A stretch of DNA of 16,226 nucleotides from an uncultured Lachnospiraceae bacterium (GCA_934371475.1 CAKRNX010000042.1:1-16226); one strand, 5' to 3'. Positions 1 to 7,326 are shown, counted from the stretch's first letter. Translations and numbers: made by a program. The notes: a model not told the origin generated them from the letters alone.

Positions 1-174
1 TCCCTGTGCTCCACACTTTTCATGAATGCCATTCATCACCAGAAGTGTGCAAAACAGGTCATGGAATTTACGCATAAAAATGCTGCTGCAAATTCAAGAA
101 TGCCCCCGGCATTCTTGCTGCGATGTGCGCATCATGCATGTACATGACATATTTCTTTTGCGCACCTTTGCAAT
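1..174. repeat. Dense palindrome region (module D), next to hairpin module A
   Basis: No reading frame here looks like a gene. The stretch holds consecutive inverted repeats. At 7-50 there is a hairpin with outer arms CACACTT/AAGTGTG and an inner ATGAATG/CATTCAT stem. At 66-94 AATTT pairs with AAATT around a GCAT/ATGC stem. At 95-117 there is a perfect 10-bp stem, CAAGAATGCC/GGCATTCTTG, with a 3-nt loop. At about 138-147 lies the palindrome CATGTACATG, followed by GTGCGCA-type repeats. Read on the minus strand the region follows module A directly, in the place that module B occupies near 15.9 kb. I infer that it is another unit of the same mosaic repeat family. No second copy of D lies in the window, so the repeat status of D itself is unproven. 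Confidence 0.5.
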
Positions 175-270
175 CTTGCCGGAGGCTATATCAGATGGGG
201 ATTGACTTCCACCACTGATACTGATTTGTTCCCCGCCAGCTACAGAGATAGGAGTCATCCCACATCTGAT
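175..270 (-). repeat. Palindromic repeat module A, copy 1
   Basis: This 96-bp unit matches a same-length unit at 15813-15908 in the opposite orientation. On the minus strand it starts ATCAGATGTG and ends ATCTGATATAGCCTCCGGCAAG-like (the last 20 or so bases are nearly identical in both copies). The ends pair: an 8-bp ATCAGATG stem continues through GGGAT and GAC pairs with single-base bulges, about 16 pairs in all. The centre differs by small indels. It lies roughly 150 bp past the stop codon of the BMP lipoprotein gene. Function is unknown. It has no poly-T tail, so I do not call it a terminator. Confidence 0.75.
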
Positions 271-421
271 GTATCTACACTCTTACAGCAACATTTCATC
301 ACTGTTCTGTCGCCTCTGTTACCCTGGGAATGATGAGACAGCATATTTTAATCAGACGAATCTTATCCGCCCTCTCTCCAGGCTGCATCAAGCAATTCAG
401 CTGTCGGGCATCGGTTTCTAT
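271..421. other. Intergenic, no feature recognised
   Basis: This is the stretch between the stop codon of the BMP lipoprotein gene and repeat module A. I looked for a terminator hairpin with a T tail on the minus strand and found none. The overlapping plus-strand reading frame is the antisense shadow of the lipoprotein gene. Confidence 0.5.
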
Positions 422-1690
422 TTACTGTACAGCTACAGAAGCTTTCAGCTCTTCAATCTGATCTGTTGTCATATCGGCAGAAGTATAAACTACGATCTCA
501 CCATCAGAAATCTTCTGCTGTACTTCGTCGATATAAGCACGGACATCTTCCGGAACCATCTCTTCATAATGAGCATCTTCCACCAGTGCCACACCGTTCT
601 CAGCAAATCCCATGGATTCTGTAGTTCCATAGTTTAATTCGCCGGCCATGTCCTTCTGGATAGTGGCATACAGACCATCACCTACATTCTTCAGAGCAGA
701 AGTCGGGATGTTTGCCGCATAGTCCGGCAGCAGCGCAGCCTGGTCAGAATCAACACCGAATGCCATTTTTCCGGTCTCGGCAGCTGCCTCGATCAGTCCA
801 AGTCCTGCATTCCCCGCTACGTTGAAACCGTAATCAGCGCCCGCATTATACATAGCCAGTGACAGGTCTTTTCCTTTTGCGGAGTCTTCGTAATTACCTA
901 CCATGCTGACAGCAACCTTGATATCCGGGTTGGTATCAGCAGCGCCCTGGATATATCCTACCAGGAAATCATTGATTACTTTTCCATCCATACCGCCAAG
1001 GAAGCACAGCATATTGCTCTCAGTCATCTTTGCGCCCAGAACACCTACCAGGTAAGAAACCTCGTTCTGCTTAAACAGCAGATTGTAAATATTGTCAGGA
1101 TTTCCGTTTCCTTCAAAATCAAACTCCTCATCAAACAGGATAAATTTCTGATCCGGATACATATCAATCGCAGTTACCAGAGCATCCATACACTGCCAGG
1201 AACCTGTGATGATCACATCATACTCTCCGCTCTCGCAGTAATCCAGAAACGTAGGCTCATAATTAGCCATATCTGCGGAATTGCCGCCCATCTGCTCAAC
1301 TTTGAAATCGAATACGTCCTCGCCCAGATCTTCTTTCAGTCTTGTCAGTCCCTCGTTGCCTGAATCCCAGAAAGACTTGTCCCCCAGAGTACCGGGAATC
1401 AGGAATGCTGCTTTGTATACGCCGTCAGCTTTTGTCTTTTCTGTCGCAGCTTCTGTTTCCACTCCAGCTTCTGTTGCTTTTTCAGTTGCTTTTGCCTCAG
1501 TCTCTTTCTCGGTTGCCTTAGAAGCCTCTGTTTCTTTCTCGGTTGCCTTAGAAGCCTCTGTTTCTTTCTCCGTTGCTTTGGCAGCCTCTGTTGTCTTAGC
1601 AGCCTCTGTCTCTGCCTTCTTGGAGCCGCATCCTACCAGAGATGTGGCTGCCATTGTCATTGCAAGTGCAAACGCCAACGCTTTTTTCAT
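422..1690 (-). CDS. BMP/PnrA-family nucleoside-binding lipoprotein (ABC transporter substrate-binding protein)
   Basis: The 422-residue protein is probably the extracellular binding component of an ABC importer for purine nucleosides. A lipoprotein signal peptide is visible: MKK start, hydrophobic core, lipobox LVGC with the lipidated Cys at 21. Residues 22-88 form a Lys/Glu/Thr/Ala-rich linker with three near-identical decapeptides. The BMP domain follows from about residue 90, with an AAFLIPG strand, DKSFWDSGNEGL, a VIITGSW turn, LGGMDGKVINDFLVGY and GVDSDQAAL, all typical of the PnrA/TmpC group. The ATG has an upstream GAGGAG plus a closer AAGGA. It lies 110 nt after deoD, with no terminator seen between them, which suggests co-transcription and a nucleoside substrate. 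The permease and ATPase genes are not in the window. The substrate is inferred from family and neighbour. Confidence 0.88.
   Translation of the reverse strand: MKKALAFALAMTMAATSLVGCGSKKAETEAAKTTEAAKATEKETEASKATEKETEASKATEKETEAKATEKATEAGVETEAATEKTKADGVYKAAFLIPGTLGDKSFWDSGNEGLTRLKEDLGEDVFDFKVEQMGGNSADMANYEPTFLDYCESGEYDVIITGSWQCMDALVTAIDMYPDQKFILFDEEFDFEGNGNPDNIYNLLFKQNEVSYLVGVLGAKMTESNMLCFLGGMDGKVINDFLVGYIQGAADTNPDIKVAVSMVGNYEDSAKGKDLSLAMYNAGADYGFNVAGNAGLGLIEAAAETGKMAFGVDSDQAALLPDYAANIPTSALKNVGDGLYATIQKDMAGELNYGTTESMGFAENGVALVEDAHYEEMVPEDVRAYIDEVQQKISDGEIVVYTSADMTTDQIEELKASVAVQ
1490..1579 (-). repeat. Three tandem 30-bp repeats inside the lipoprotein linker
   Basis: Three consecutive 30-bp units encode KATEKETEAS, KATEKETEAS and KATEKETEAK (residues 38-67). 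The first two protein repeats are identical and their DNA is nearly so. The third, at the C-terminal side, is trimmed. The repeat sits in the low-complexity spacer between the lipidated cysteine and the binding domain. Such tandem units can gain or lose copies by slippage without breaking the frame. Confidence 0.85.
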
Positions 1691-1800
1691 TTTCCTTTTC
1701 TCCTCTCACTTTACTTTTTATATTTGAAAGTATCGTTCGCAGGTCATGCCGACCGCATATTGGAATGATACCCATTCCCTGATTTCTCTTTCCCCAAATC

Positions 1801-2508
1801 CTATTCCTGACAGGCTGTCTCCAGCGCCACTTTCATCATATTGGTGAAACTGTTCTGACGAGCCTCCGCCGACATCTCTTCTCCTGTTACCAGAGAATCG
1901 GACACGGTAAAAATGCCCAGCGCTTTCACACCGGCTCTGGCTGCATTGCAGTACAACGCAAAACTTTCCATCTCTACTGCCAGCGTACCCATTTTTGCCC
2001 ATACTTTCCATTCCTGCGTCTCGCCATAAAACACATCGGAAGAAACCACATTTCCTACCGTATAGCGGAAACCGTTTCTCTCAGCAGACTGCTGCGCTTT
2101 CACCAGCAGGTCATAGGACGCCGTAGCGGAAAAAGTCCCGGGAAGCTGATACTGATGTGCATAATTGGTATCTGTATTAGCTCCGATTGCCATCACAATA
2201 TCTCCGAGCTGAAGCGCTTCCTGCGTTGCTCCACAGGAACCGATACGGATCAAATTTTTTACTCCGTAAAAATGGATCAGCTCATAGGTATAAATACCAA
2301 TGGAAGCACAGCCCATTCCTGTTCCCATAACGGAAACTCTTTTTCCCTGATAAGTTCCCGTAAATCCAAACATATTTCTCACAGCATTAAACTGTACCAC
2401 ATTCTCCAGAAAATGATCCGCAATAAACTTCGCGCGAAGCGGATCGCCCGGAAGCAGGACAGTTTCTGCAATATCGCCCATCTGAGCCGAATTATGAGGT
2501 GTTGCCAT
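1801..2508 (-). CDS. deoD: Purine nucleoside phosphorylase, DeoD type
   Basis: This enzyme splits purine (deoxy)nucleosides with phosphate into base and (deoxy)ribose 1-phosphate; the family is hexameric and cytosolic. The reading frame continues upstream to 2577, but the ATG at 2508 has AGGAGG six bases upstream and gives MATPHNSAQMGD, the usual DeoD N-terminus, and a normal length of 235 residues. Visible family features are His5, PGDPLRAK (20-27), the phosphate-site IRIGSCGA (87-94), VEMES (178-182), and the catalytic pair Asp204 (TVSD) and Arg217. The gene has its own promoter (2568-2596) and is followed by the nucleoside-binding lipoprotein, which fits a salvage unit. The nearby SpoIIM gene recalls the B. 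subtilis region where spoIIM lies near drm and pupG. Confidence 0.95.
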   Translation of the reverse strand: MATPHNSAQMGDIAETVLLPGDPLRAKFIADHFLENVVQFNAVRNMFGFTGTYQGKRVSVMGTGMGCASIGIYTYELIHFYGVKNLIRIGSCGATQEALQLGDIVMAIGANTDTNYAHQYQLPGTFSATASYDLLVKAQQSAERNGFRYTVGNVVSSDVFYGETQEWKVWAKMGTLAVEMESFALYCNAARAGVKALGIFTVSDSLVTGEEMSAEARQNSFTNMMKVALETACQE

Positions 2509-2567
2509 ATGAATCCTCCTTTCCGTTTTGCGCATTTTGCACAACAAACGGTCTTTTACATATTCTA

Positions 2568-2596
2568 AATATAGCATATAAAATAGAAAAATCCAA
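2568..2596 (-). promoter_or_regulatory. Sigma-A-type promoter of deoD
   Basis: Read on the minus strand: -35 TTGGAT (2596-2591), a 17-bp spacer and -10 TATATT (2573-2568), with TG one base upstream of the -10 (extended -10). It lies 60 bp upstream of the deoD ATG. The spacing is ideal; the -35 has two mismatches to the consensus. Confidence 0.65.
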
Positions 2597-2632
2597 CTCT
2601 TTTTCTCATGATTTACCCAAAAGAATCCTCAT

Positions 2633-3253
2633 TCATCCCGGATAAGTTATCAAAAAAAGTCGAATTAGCAAAGGATTTACATATACCTCCGCAACAATTC
2701 CGCATCCGGTCAATATTGCTATCTCAAAAAACATGTGAAGAATCTTTCTGTTAGGTGTCGGAAGAACCGGACCGCTGCACATAAGGCACTGCATTCTTCT
2801 GCTTTGCATGAACCGTACAATCCGGCTGCCTGCCGCCGCATAAAATACCCACTGCGGGAAAAGCGCGCACAGCAAAAACGCAAGCCCCCACCACGAAAGC
2901 CAGATCACGGAAAATGACAGCAGAAATCCAAGCGTAATGCCAAAAATGATCCCTGCTGCCGCAAGGATGCCATATCCTGCCGCAGTATAGGAGGAAAAAT
3001 ACAGCAGCAGAAGTAATGCCATTCTTTTTTTTATCGTTTTCCACAGCATCACGCCCCACCCAATCTTCCACTGTGAAAATTTTTTCAGTGTATTTAAATC
3101 AATTAGGCAATATCCTTCCGAAACATTCAGATGTATCCACTTCGGAAGAAGCAGACCGCATACTGCCCCTCCGCAAAATAAAAGAAACAGTATACTGCTC
3201 TCATCCAACTTTACCTTTCGGATCTTTTTTCTGCCCTTTCCGTCTGGCTCCAT
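2633..3253 (-). CDS. spoIIM: SpoIIM-like (stage II sporulation protein M family) membrane protein
   Basis: This integral membrane protein resembles SpoIIM, a part of the SpoIIDMP machinery that remodels peptidoglycan during engulfment. After a basic N-terminus there are about five hydrophobic segments. The family pattern is visible: a glycine-rich FGITLGFLLSF segment, then LAFLLCALFPQWVFYAA (SpoIIM proteins share the LFPQ turn), and a C-terminal AEVYVNPLLIRLFLI that matches the EAYVSP-L end of the B. subtilis protein. The frame opens at a GTG at 3277 immediately after an in-frame stop. I prefer the ATG at 3253, which has AGGCGG nine bases upstream and gives 206 residues. I did not see a clear promoter, including a sigma-E one. 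Similarity is judged by eye, so a related DUF95-type protein is possible. Confidence 0.72.
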   Translation of the reverse strand: MEPDGKGRKKIRKVKLDESSILFLLFCGGAVCGLLLPKWIHLNVSEGYCLIDLNTLKKFSQWKIGWGVMLWKTIKKRMALLLLLYFSSYTAAGYGILAAAGIIFGITLGFLLSFSVIWLSWWGLAFLLCALFPQWVFYAAAGSRIVRFMQSRRMQCLMCSGPVLPTPNRKILHMFFEIAILTGCGIVAEVYVNPLLIRLFLITYPG

Positions 3254-3384
3254 ATTGCGGCACCGCCTGTTTTGCACTCAATCCATTTTATGGTGAGACA
3301 TGATATTCCATACATTAAAATTTAAGGATATCTGACACACTCCATATCGTTCCGCACAGGCAGACTGCACAGATATTTTTCTAT

Positions 3385-3439
3385 AAAATTAAAAATCCTG
3401 ACTCCTATCTCCGTTTGAAACGAAGGTAGGAATCAGGAT
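3385..3439 (-). terminator. Intrinsic terminator after rny
   Basis: On the minus strand an arm beginning ATCCTGATTCCTACC pairs with one ending GGTAGG-like/TCAGGAT over about 22 positions around a tiny loop (3395-3439), followed by TTTTTAATTTTAT. Two of the three imperfect positions are U-G wobbles in this direction and C-A mismatches in the other, so the minus strand is the functional one. It begins 24 bp past the rny stop. Confidence 0.9.
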
Positions 3440-3462
3440 CTCTCTACGTAATCTTTGTGTTT

Positions 3463-5019
3463 TTACTTCGCATAATCCACAGCTCGTGACTCGCGGATTA
3501 CACTTACCTTGATCTGGCCTGGGTATTCCAGCTCTGCTTCGATCTGCTTTGCAATATCTCTTGCCATAAGAACCATATCTGCATCGCTTACCTGTTCTGG
3601 AACAACCATAATACGAATCTCTCTACCTGCCTGAATAGCAAAGGATTTTTCAACGCCCTTAAAGGCATTCGTGATATCTTCTAACTGTTTTAATCTGTTG
3701 GTATATGTTTCAAGTGTTTCTCTTCTGGCTCCGGGTCTTGCTGCGGAAATTGTATCAGCTGCCTGTACAATACATGCAATCAGACTCTCCGGCTCTACAT
3801 CTCCATGATGAGCCTCTACGGCATTGACAACCAGCGGAGACTCTTTGTACTTTCGGCAGAGATCTGCACCGATCTGTACATGTGAACCTTCTACATCATG
3901 ATCAATGGATTTACCGATATCATGAAGCAATCCGGCACGTTTGGCCATTCTCACATCCACGCCGATTTCTCCTGCCAGAAGTCCTGCCAGATGAGCAACC
4001 TCGATCGAATGCTTCAACGCATTCTGACCATAGCTGGTACGGAATTTCATTCTTCCCAGAAGACGGATCAGCTCCGGATGAATACCGTGTACACTTACTT
4101 CCAGTGCTGCAGCTTCACCTTCCTCACGGATCATGGTCTCTACTTCTTTCTGAGCCTTCTCTACCATCTCCTCAATCCTGGCCGGATGGATACGTCCATC
4201 CACAATCAGCTTCTCGAGGGCAATTCTTGCCACCTCTCTTCTGATCGGGTCAAAGCCGGACAGAATGACGGCCTCCGGAGTATCATCGATAATCAGATCA
4301 ACTCCTGTCATAGTCTCCAGAGTACGGATATTCCTTCCCTCTCGTCCAATAATTCTTCCCTTCATCTCATCATTGGGAAGCTGAACTACAGAAATAGTCG
4401 TCTCAGCCACGTGATCCGCCGCACATCTCTGGATGGCCGTTACCACATACTCTTTTGCCTTTTTACTTGCTTCCTCTTTCGCTCTGCTTTCAAGTTCCTT
4501 GTATAACTTGGCAGTGTCTGTCTTTACCTCATCCTCAACAGTTTTTAAAAGATAATCTTTTGCTTGTTCGGAGGTTAAACCTGAGATTCGTTCCAGTTCC
4601 TGTACTCTTTGTCCAAGAAGCTTCTCAGCTTCTGCACGTTTTCTTTTCAGCTCTTCTTCTTTTGCTGTAATACTGGTCTCGCGACGTTCCAGAGAATCAG
4701 CTTTTTTGTCAACCGCTTCTTCTTTTGACAAAACACGCTTCTCATAACGCTGCAATTCTGTTCTGCGCTCTCTTGTCTCTTTTTCAGACTCATTTTTCAT
4801 CTTCAAAGATTCTTCCTTCGCTTCCAGAAGTGCCTCACGTTTTTTGGTCTCTGCCGTCTTCAGTGCTTCGTCAATAATCTGCCTTGCTTTCTCTTCTGCG
4901 CTACCGATCTTGGACTCCACGATCTTTTTTCTGTAGCTGACAGCAGCCAGCGCACTGACGGGCACTGCAATAACCAGCGTGATTATAACAGCAATTATAA
5001 TCATAACTGCTTGCGGCAC
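3463..5019 (-). CDS. rny: Ribonuclease Y
   Basis: This membrane-anchored endoribonuclease starts mRNA decay in many Firmicutes. Its 518 residues show the full family architecture: an N-terminal membrane segment (about 4-27), a long charged coiled coil (about 30-190), a KH RNA-binding domain around GRIIGREGRNIRTLE, and an HD domain with the metal-binding pair His366-Asp367 in GLLHDIGKS. The length is normal. The start is a GTG with AAGGAGG seven bases upstream. The gene sits 67 nt after recX but has its own strong promoter (5067-5095) and terminator, so it can be expressed apart from recA-recX. Confidence 0.97.
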   Translation of the reverse strand: MPQAVMIIIAVIITLVIAVPVSALAAVSYRKKIVESKIGSAEEKARQIIDEALKTAETKKREALLEAKEESLKMKNESEKETRERRTELQRYEKRVLSKEEAVDKKADSLERRETSITAKEEELKRKRAEAEKLLGQRVQELERISGLTSEQAKDYLLKTVEDEVKTDTAKLYKELESRAKEEASKKAKEYVVTAIQRCAADHVAETTISVVQLPNDEMKGRIIGREGRNIRTLETMTGVDLIIDDTPEAVILSGFDPIRREVARIALEKLIVDGRIHPARIEEMVEKAQKEVETMIREEGEAAALEVSVHGIHPELIRLLGRMKFRTSYGQNALKHSIEVAHLAGLLAGEIGVDVRMAKRAGLLHDIGKSIDHDVEGSHVQIGADLCRKYKESPLVVNAVEAHHGDVEPESLIACIVQAADTISAARPGARRETLETYTNRLKQLEDITNAFKGVEKSFAIQAGREIRIMVVPEQVSDADMVLMARDIAKQIEAELEYPGQIKVSVIRESRAVDYAK

Positions 5020-5066
5020 AGGAGCACCTCCTTATTTAATTTTCATTGTTCGTAAACAACATTACA

Positions 5067-5095
5067 ATTTTATCCTTTTTTGGATATTATGTCAA
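5067..5095 (-). promoter_or_regulatory. Sigma-A promoter of rny, -35 inside recX
   Basis: Minus strand: perfect -35 TTGACA (5095-5090), 17-bp spacer and -10 TAAAAT (5072-5067). The TTGACA is also the last two sense codons of recX (TTG ACA, Leu-Thr), directly before the TAA stop. The start of transcription would fall about 40 nt upstream of the rny GTG. Confidence 0.85.
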
Positions 5096-5680
5096 TGCTT
5101 TCTTAATATTCGAAAATGAAAACCCTTTTCTTAGTAAAAATTGATAAAATTTCTGCGTCTCTTTGACGTCCGCCGTATCCGGATGAAAGCTTTTCTTCTC
5201 TGCCCACCGCAAAATTTGTGCAATTTCGTCGATAGGATCAGCCAGCTGCCACGCCCTATCAATCTGATCTTTTTTCACTCCCCTGATCAGCAGATCCATC
5301 GTAATCTGCTGACGGCTTTTGCTTTCTGCCCTGCTCCTGATATAATTCTGTGCATAGCGCAGATCATCTACATACCGGTAGGACTTCACATAAGTCAGCG
5401 CATCGTCAATCACATTCTCCGGATACTCCTTCTGTCGCATCCGCTGGCGAAGCTGCTGCTCTGTCCGGTCCATCTGCTGCAGCAGCGTCATGCACTGAAG
5501 TCTGGCACGTTTTTTCAGAACATTTTCTTCAATCTCCGCCTGCCGCTGTGAAGAAAAATCCATCCCTTCGCGAAGATGAAGTTCTTCTGCTTCCGAATGA
5601 TATAGCCAGAATGCCGGCTCGTCATTCAGATATACCCGACATTTATGTTTGTCCATCATTTCTATTTTTGTTATCTGCAT
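5087..5680 (-). CDS. recX: Regulatory protein RecX
   Basis: RecX binds the RecA filament and modulates its activity. The 197-residue protein shows the family's run of helical three-helix repeats, with RARLQCMTLLQQMDRTEQQLR, the YPENVIDDAL segment, YVDDLRYAQNYIRSRA and a C-terminal RKGFSFSNIKKAL. The N-terminal 60 residues form the beta-rich extension (KCRVYLNDEPAFWLYHSEA) common in Gram-positive RecX. The ATG has AGAGGA nine bases upstream. It lies 78 nt after recA with no T-tailed terminator between them, so it probably shares the LexA-controlled recA promoter. Confidence 0.93.
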   Translation of the reverse strand: MQITKIEMMDKHKCRVYLNDEPAFWLYHSEAEELHLREGMDFSSQRQAEIEENVLKKRARLQCMTLLQQMDRTEQQLRQRMRQKEYPENVIDDALTYVKSYRYVDDLRYAQNYIRSRAESKSRQQITMDLLIRGVKKDQIDRAWQLADPIDEIAQILRWAEKKSFHPDTADVKETQKFYQFLLRKGFSFSNIKKALT

Positions 5681-5758
5681 CTGCCGCTGTCCTCTTGCTT
5701 TTTAAGATCTTCTTACTCTGTGAAACAACAGATGCTTCACATCCGAACAAACCTCTAA

Positions 5759-6883
5759 CTAATTTTCTTCTGCTGTCTCAGCCGCCGCATCATTCCTCTG
5801 TGCTGCAGCAGTCCCCGCTGTAATACCCCTCTCGGAACCTTCCGTCCCCGCAGTTTCTTCCGATGACGCTATCAGGCCATAATGTTCCCGCACCTTGCGC
5901 TCTGCAGCCTCCATTACCTCCGGATGCTCTCTTAAATAGACCTTCGCATTTTCACGGCCCTGTCCGATCTTGTTCCCTTCATAGGCATACCATGCGCCGC
6001 TCTTATTGATAATATTCAGATTGGCAGCCAGATCGAGTACATCTCCCTCTCTGGAGATCCCTTTACCGAACATGATGTCAAACTCAGCCTCTCGGAATGG
6101 TGGCGCAATCTTGTTTTTGACTACTTTGATACGGGTCCTGTTGCCAATCACCTCTCCCCCCTGCTTCAGTGCCTCAATCCGGCGTACATCCATACGGATA
6201 GAAGAATAGAACTTCAATGCGCGTCCTCCCGTGGTAGTCTCCGGATTGCCGAACATAACGCCTACTTTTTCACGCAGCTGGTTGATAAAAATTACCGTAC
6301 AGTTGGACTTGCTGATTACACCGGTCAGTTTGCGCAGCGCCTGGGACATCAGCCTGGCCTGGAGACCCACATGAGAATCACCCATATCTCCCTCGATCTC
6401 TGCCTTCGGCACCAGAGCCGCCACAGAGTCGACAATAATAATATCCACAGCGCCGGAACGCACCATAGTCTCCGCAATCTCCAGTCCCTGCTCTCCATTA
6501 TCCGGCTGGGAAATATACAGATTATCGATATCTACTCCGATATTTTTTGCATAGACAGGATCAAGTGCGTGTTCCGCATCAATAAATCCGGCAATACCTC
6601 CTCTTTTCTGTACCTCTGCTACCATGTGCAGCGCTACCGTGGTCTTACCGCTGGACTCGGGACCGTAAATCTCCACAATACGTCCTTTTGGCACTCCGCC
6701 AAGTCCCAACGCGATATCCAGACTCAGAGATCCGGTGGGAACGGTTTCCACATTCATATGTGTACCGGAATCTCCCAGTTTCATCACGGAACCTTTGCCA
6801 AACTGTTTCTCAATCTGGGTCAACGCCGCATCCAGCGCTTTCAGTTTGTCTTCATTATTCTGCATTTTATTTTCATTTGCCAT
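5759..6883 (-). CDS. recA: Recombinase A
   Basis: RecA forms filaments on single-stranded DNA, drives strand exchange and stimulates LexA self-cleavage. The 374-residue protein has Walker A GPESSGKT (74-81), Walker B with IIIVDSVAAL near 145, loop-2 region around FINQLREKVGVMFGNPETTTGG, and the usual core through the KVYLREHPEVM segment. The C-terminal tail of about 33 residues is rich in Ala, Glu, Gly and Thr, as expected for the variable acidic tail. The ATG has AAGGAG eight bases upstream. Control is visible in the sequence: a consensus promoter and a LexA box lie directly upstream. Confidence 0.99.
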   Translation of the reverse strand: MANENKMQNNEDKLKALDAALTQIEKQFGKGSVMKLGDSGTHMNVETVPTGSLSLDIALGLGGVPKGRIVEIYGPESSGKTTVALHMVAEVQKRGGIAGFIDAEHALDPVYAKNIGVDIDNLYISQPDNGEQGLEIAETMVRSGAVDIIIVDSVAALVPKAEIEGDMGDSHVGLQARLMSQALRKLTGVISKSNCTVIFINQLREKVGVMFGNPETTTGGRALKFYSSIRMDVRRIEALKQGGEVIGNRTRIKVVKNKIAPPFREAEFDIMFGKGISREGDVLDLAANLNIINKSGAWYAYEGNKIGQGRENAKVYLREHPEVMEAAERKVREHYGLIASSEETAGTEGSERGITAGTAAAQRNDAAAETAEEN

Positions 6884-6905
6884 TATCGAATCTCCTTCTG
6901 TTATT

Positions 6906-6923
6906 GGCGAACTTATGTTCGCC
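6906..6923 (-). promoter_or_regulatory. LexA (DinR) operator of recA
   Basis: The plus strand reads GGCGAAC TTAT GTTCGCC, a palindrome with 7-bp arms that contains the exact Gram-positive SOS consensus CGAAC-N4-GTTCG (6908-6921). It lies just downstream of the -10, where bound LexA would block transcription. Confidence 0.93.
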
Positions 6924-6933
6924 CACTTTGTTC

Positions 6934-6962
6934 ATAGTAGTATAAAACGGGATCCTTGTCAA
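6934..6962 (-). promoter_or_regulatory. Sigma-A promoter of recA
   Basis: Minus strand: -35 TTGACA (6962-6957), 17-bp spacer, -10 TACTAT (6939-6934). The inferred start site is near 6927, so the LexA operator falls in the first transcribed bases. An alternative -10, TATACT, would leave only a 12-bp spacer and is less likely. Confidence 0.85.
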
Positions 6963-7202
6963 GAGGTGAAATCGCACCTGCGAGTGAAAATACGTATCTG
7001 CGTGCCGGAGAAATGCTGTTCAGAGAAATCAGACGAGCTATCCTCTTTCCCTTTTTCTTCTCTTTCTTTTTTAACACCTCCCCATCATTTTGTCAATCTT
7101 TTTGTGATATTAATTATATTTTTGTTTCTTGTTTGTTTATGCAATTGAATAACAATATCTGCATAATCTAGTCAGACGAATATTCACAATCCAATTCGCT
7201 GG

Positions 7203-7294
7203 TTGCTCATAACCAATTCAAGCAAGTCTCTGCCCAACTGCTCATTATTTTTTGCAATAAAAACCAGGGTCTTACTTGATTCGGTTATGAGCAA
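7203..7294. repeat. Long imperfect inverted repeat (24-bp arms, 44-nt spacer)
   Basis: The arm at 7203-7226 begins TTGCTCATAACC and the arm at 7271-7294 ends GGTTATGAGCAA. Over 24 positions the two arms differ at about three. Twelve consecutive outer bases match perfectly. The 44-nt centre contains a T run followed by an A run. I see no target-site duplication at the edges and no T tail that would make it a simple terminator. Confidence 0.75.
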
Positions 7295-7326
7295 AGTAAT
7301 GGCAGTTTTATGCCGCTAAAACACAC

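Noticed and set aside
269..637. 122-codon plus-strand frame at the left end
   Set aside because: It overlaps the 3' end of the lipoprotein gene in antisense and module A, and is rich in Cys, Ser and Tyr as expected for a shadow frame.
1490..1589. CRISPR-like 30-bp repeats
   Set aside because: The repeats are directly tandem with no spacers and encode an in-frame protein linker.
1281..1727. Plus-strand frame with repeated SVSFSVALEA
   Set aside because: It is the antisense reading of the tandem linker repeat in the lipoprotein gene.
3395..3439. Third copy of module A, because GACTCCTATCTC also occurs in the rny terminator
   Set aside because: The match is only 12 bases inside a complete terminator stem, and none of the module A end blocks is present.
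6963..7180. Small ORF (GTG after GGGGAGG near 7085, minus strand) upstream of recA
   Set aside because: The GTG touches the ribosome-site-like sequence, the peptide is a lysine run followed by unremarkable sequence, and it runs through the recA promoter and LexA box.
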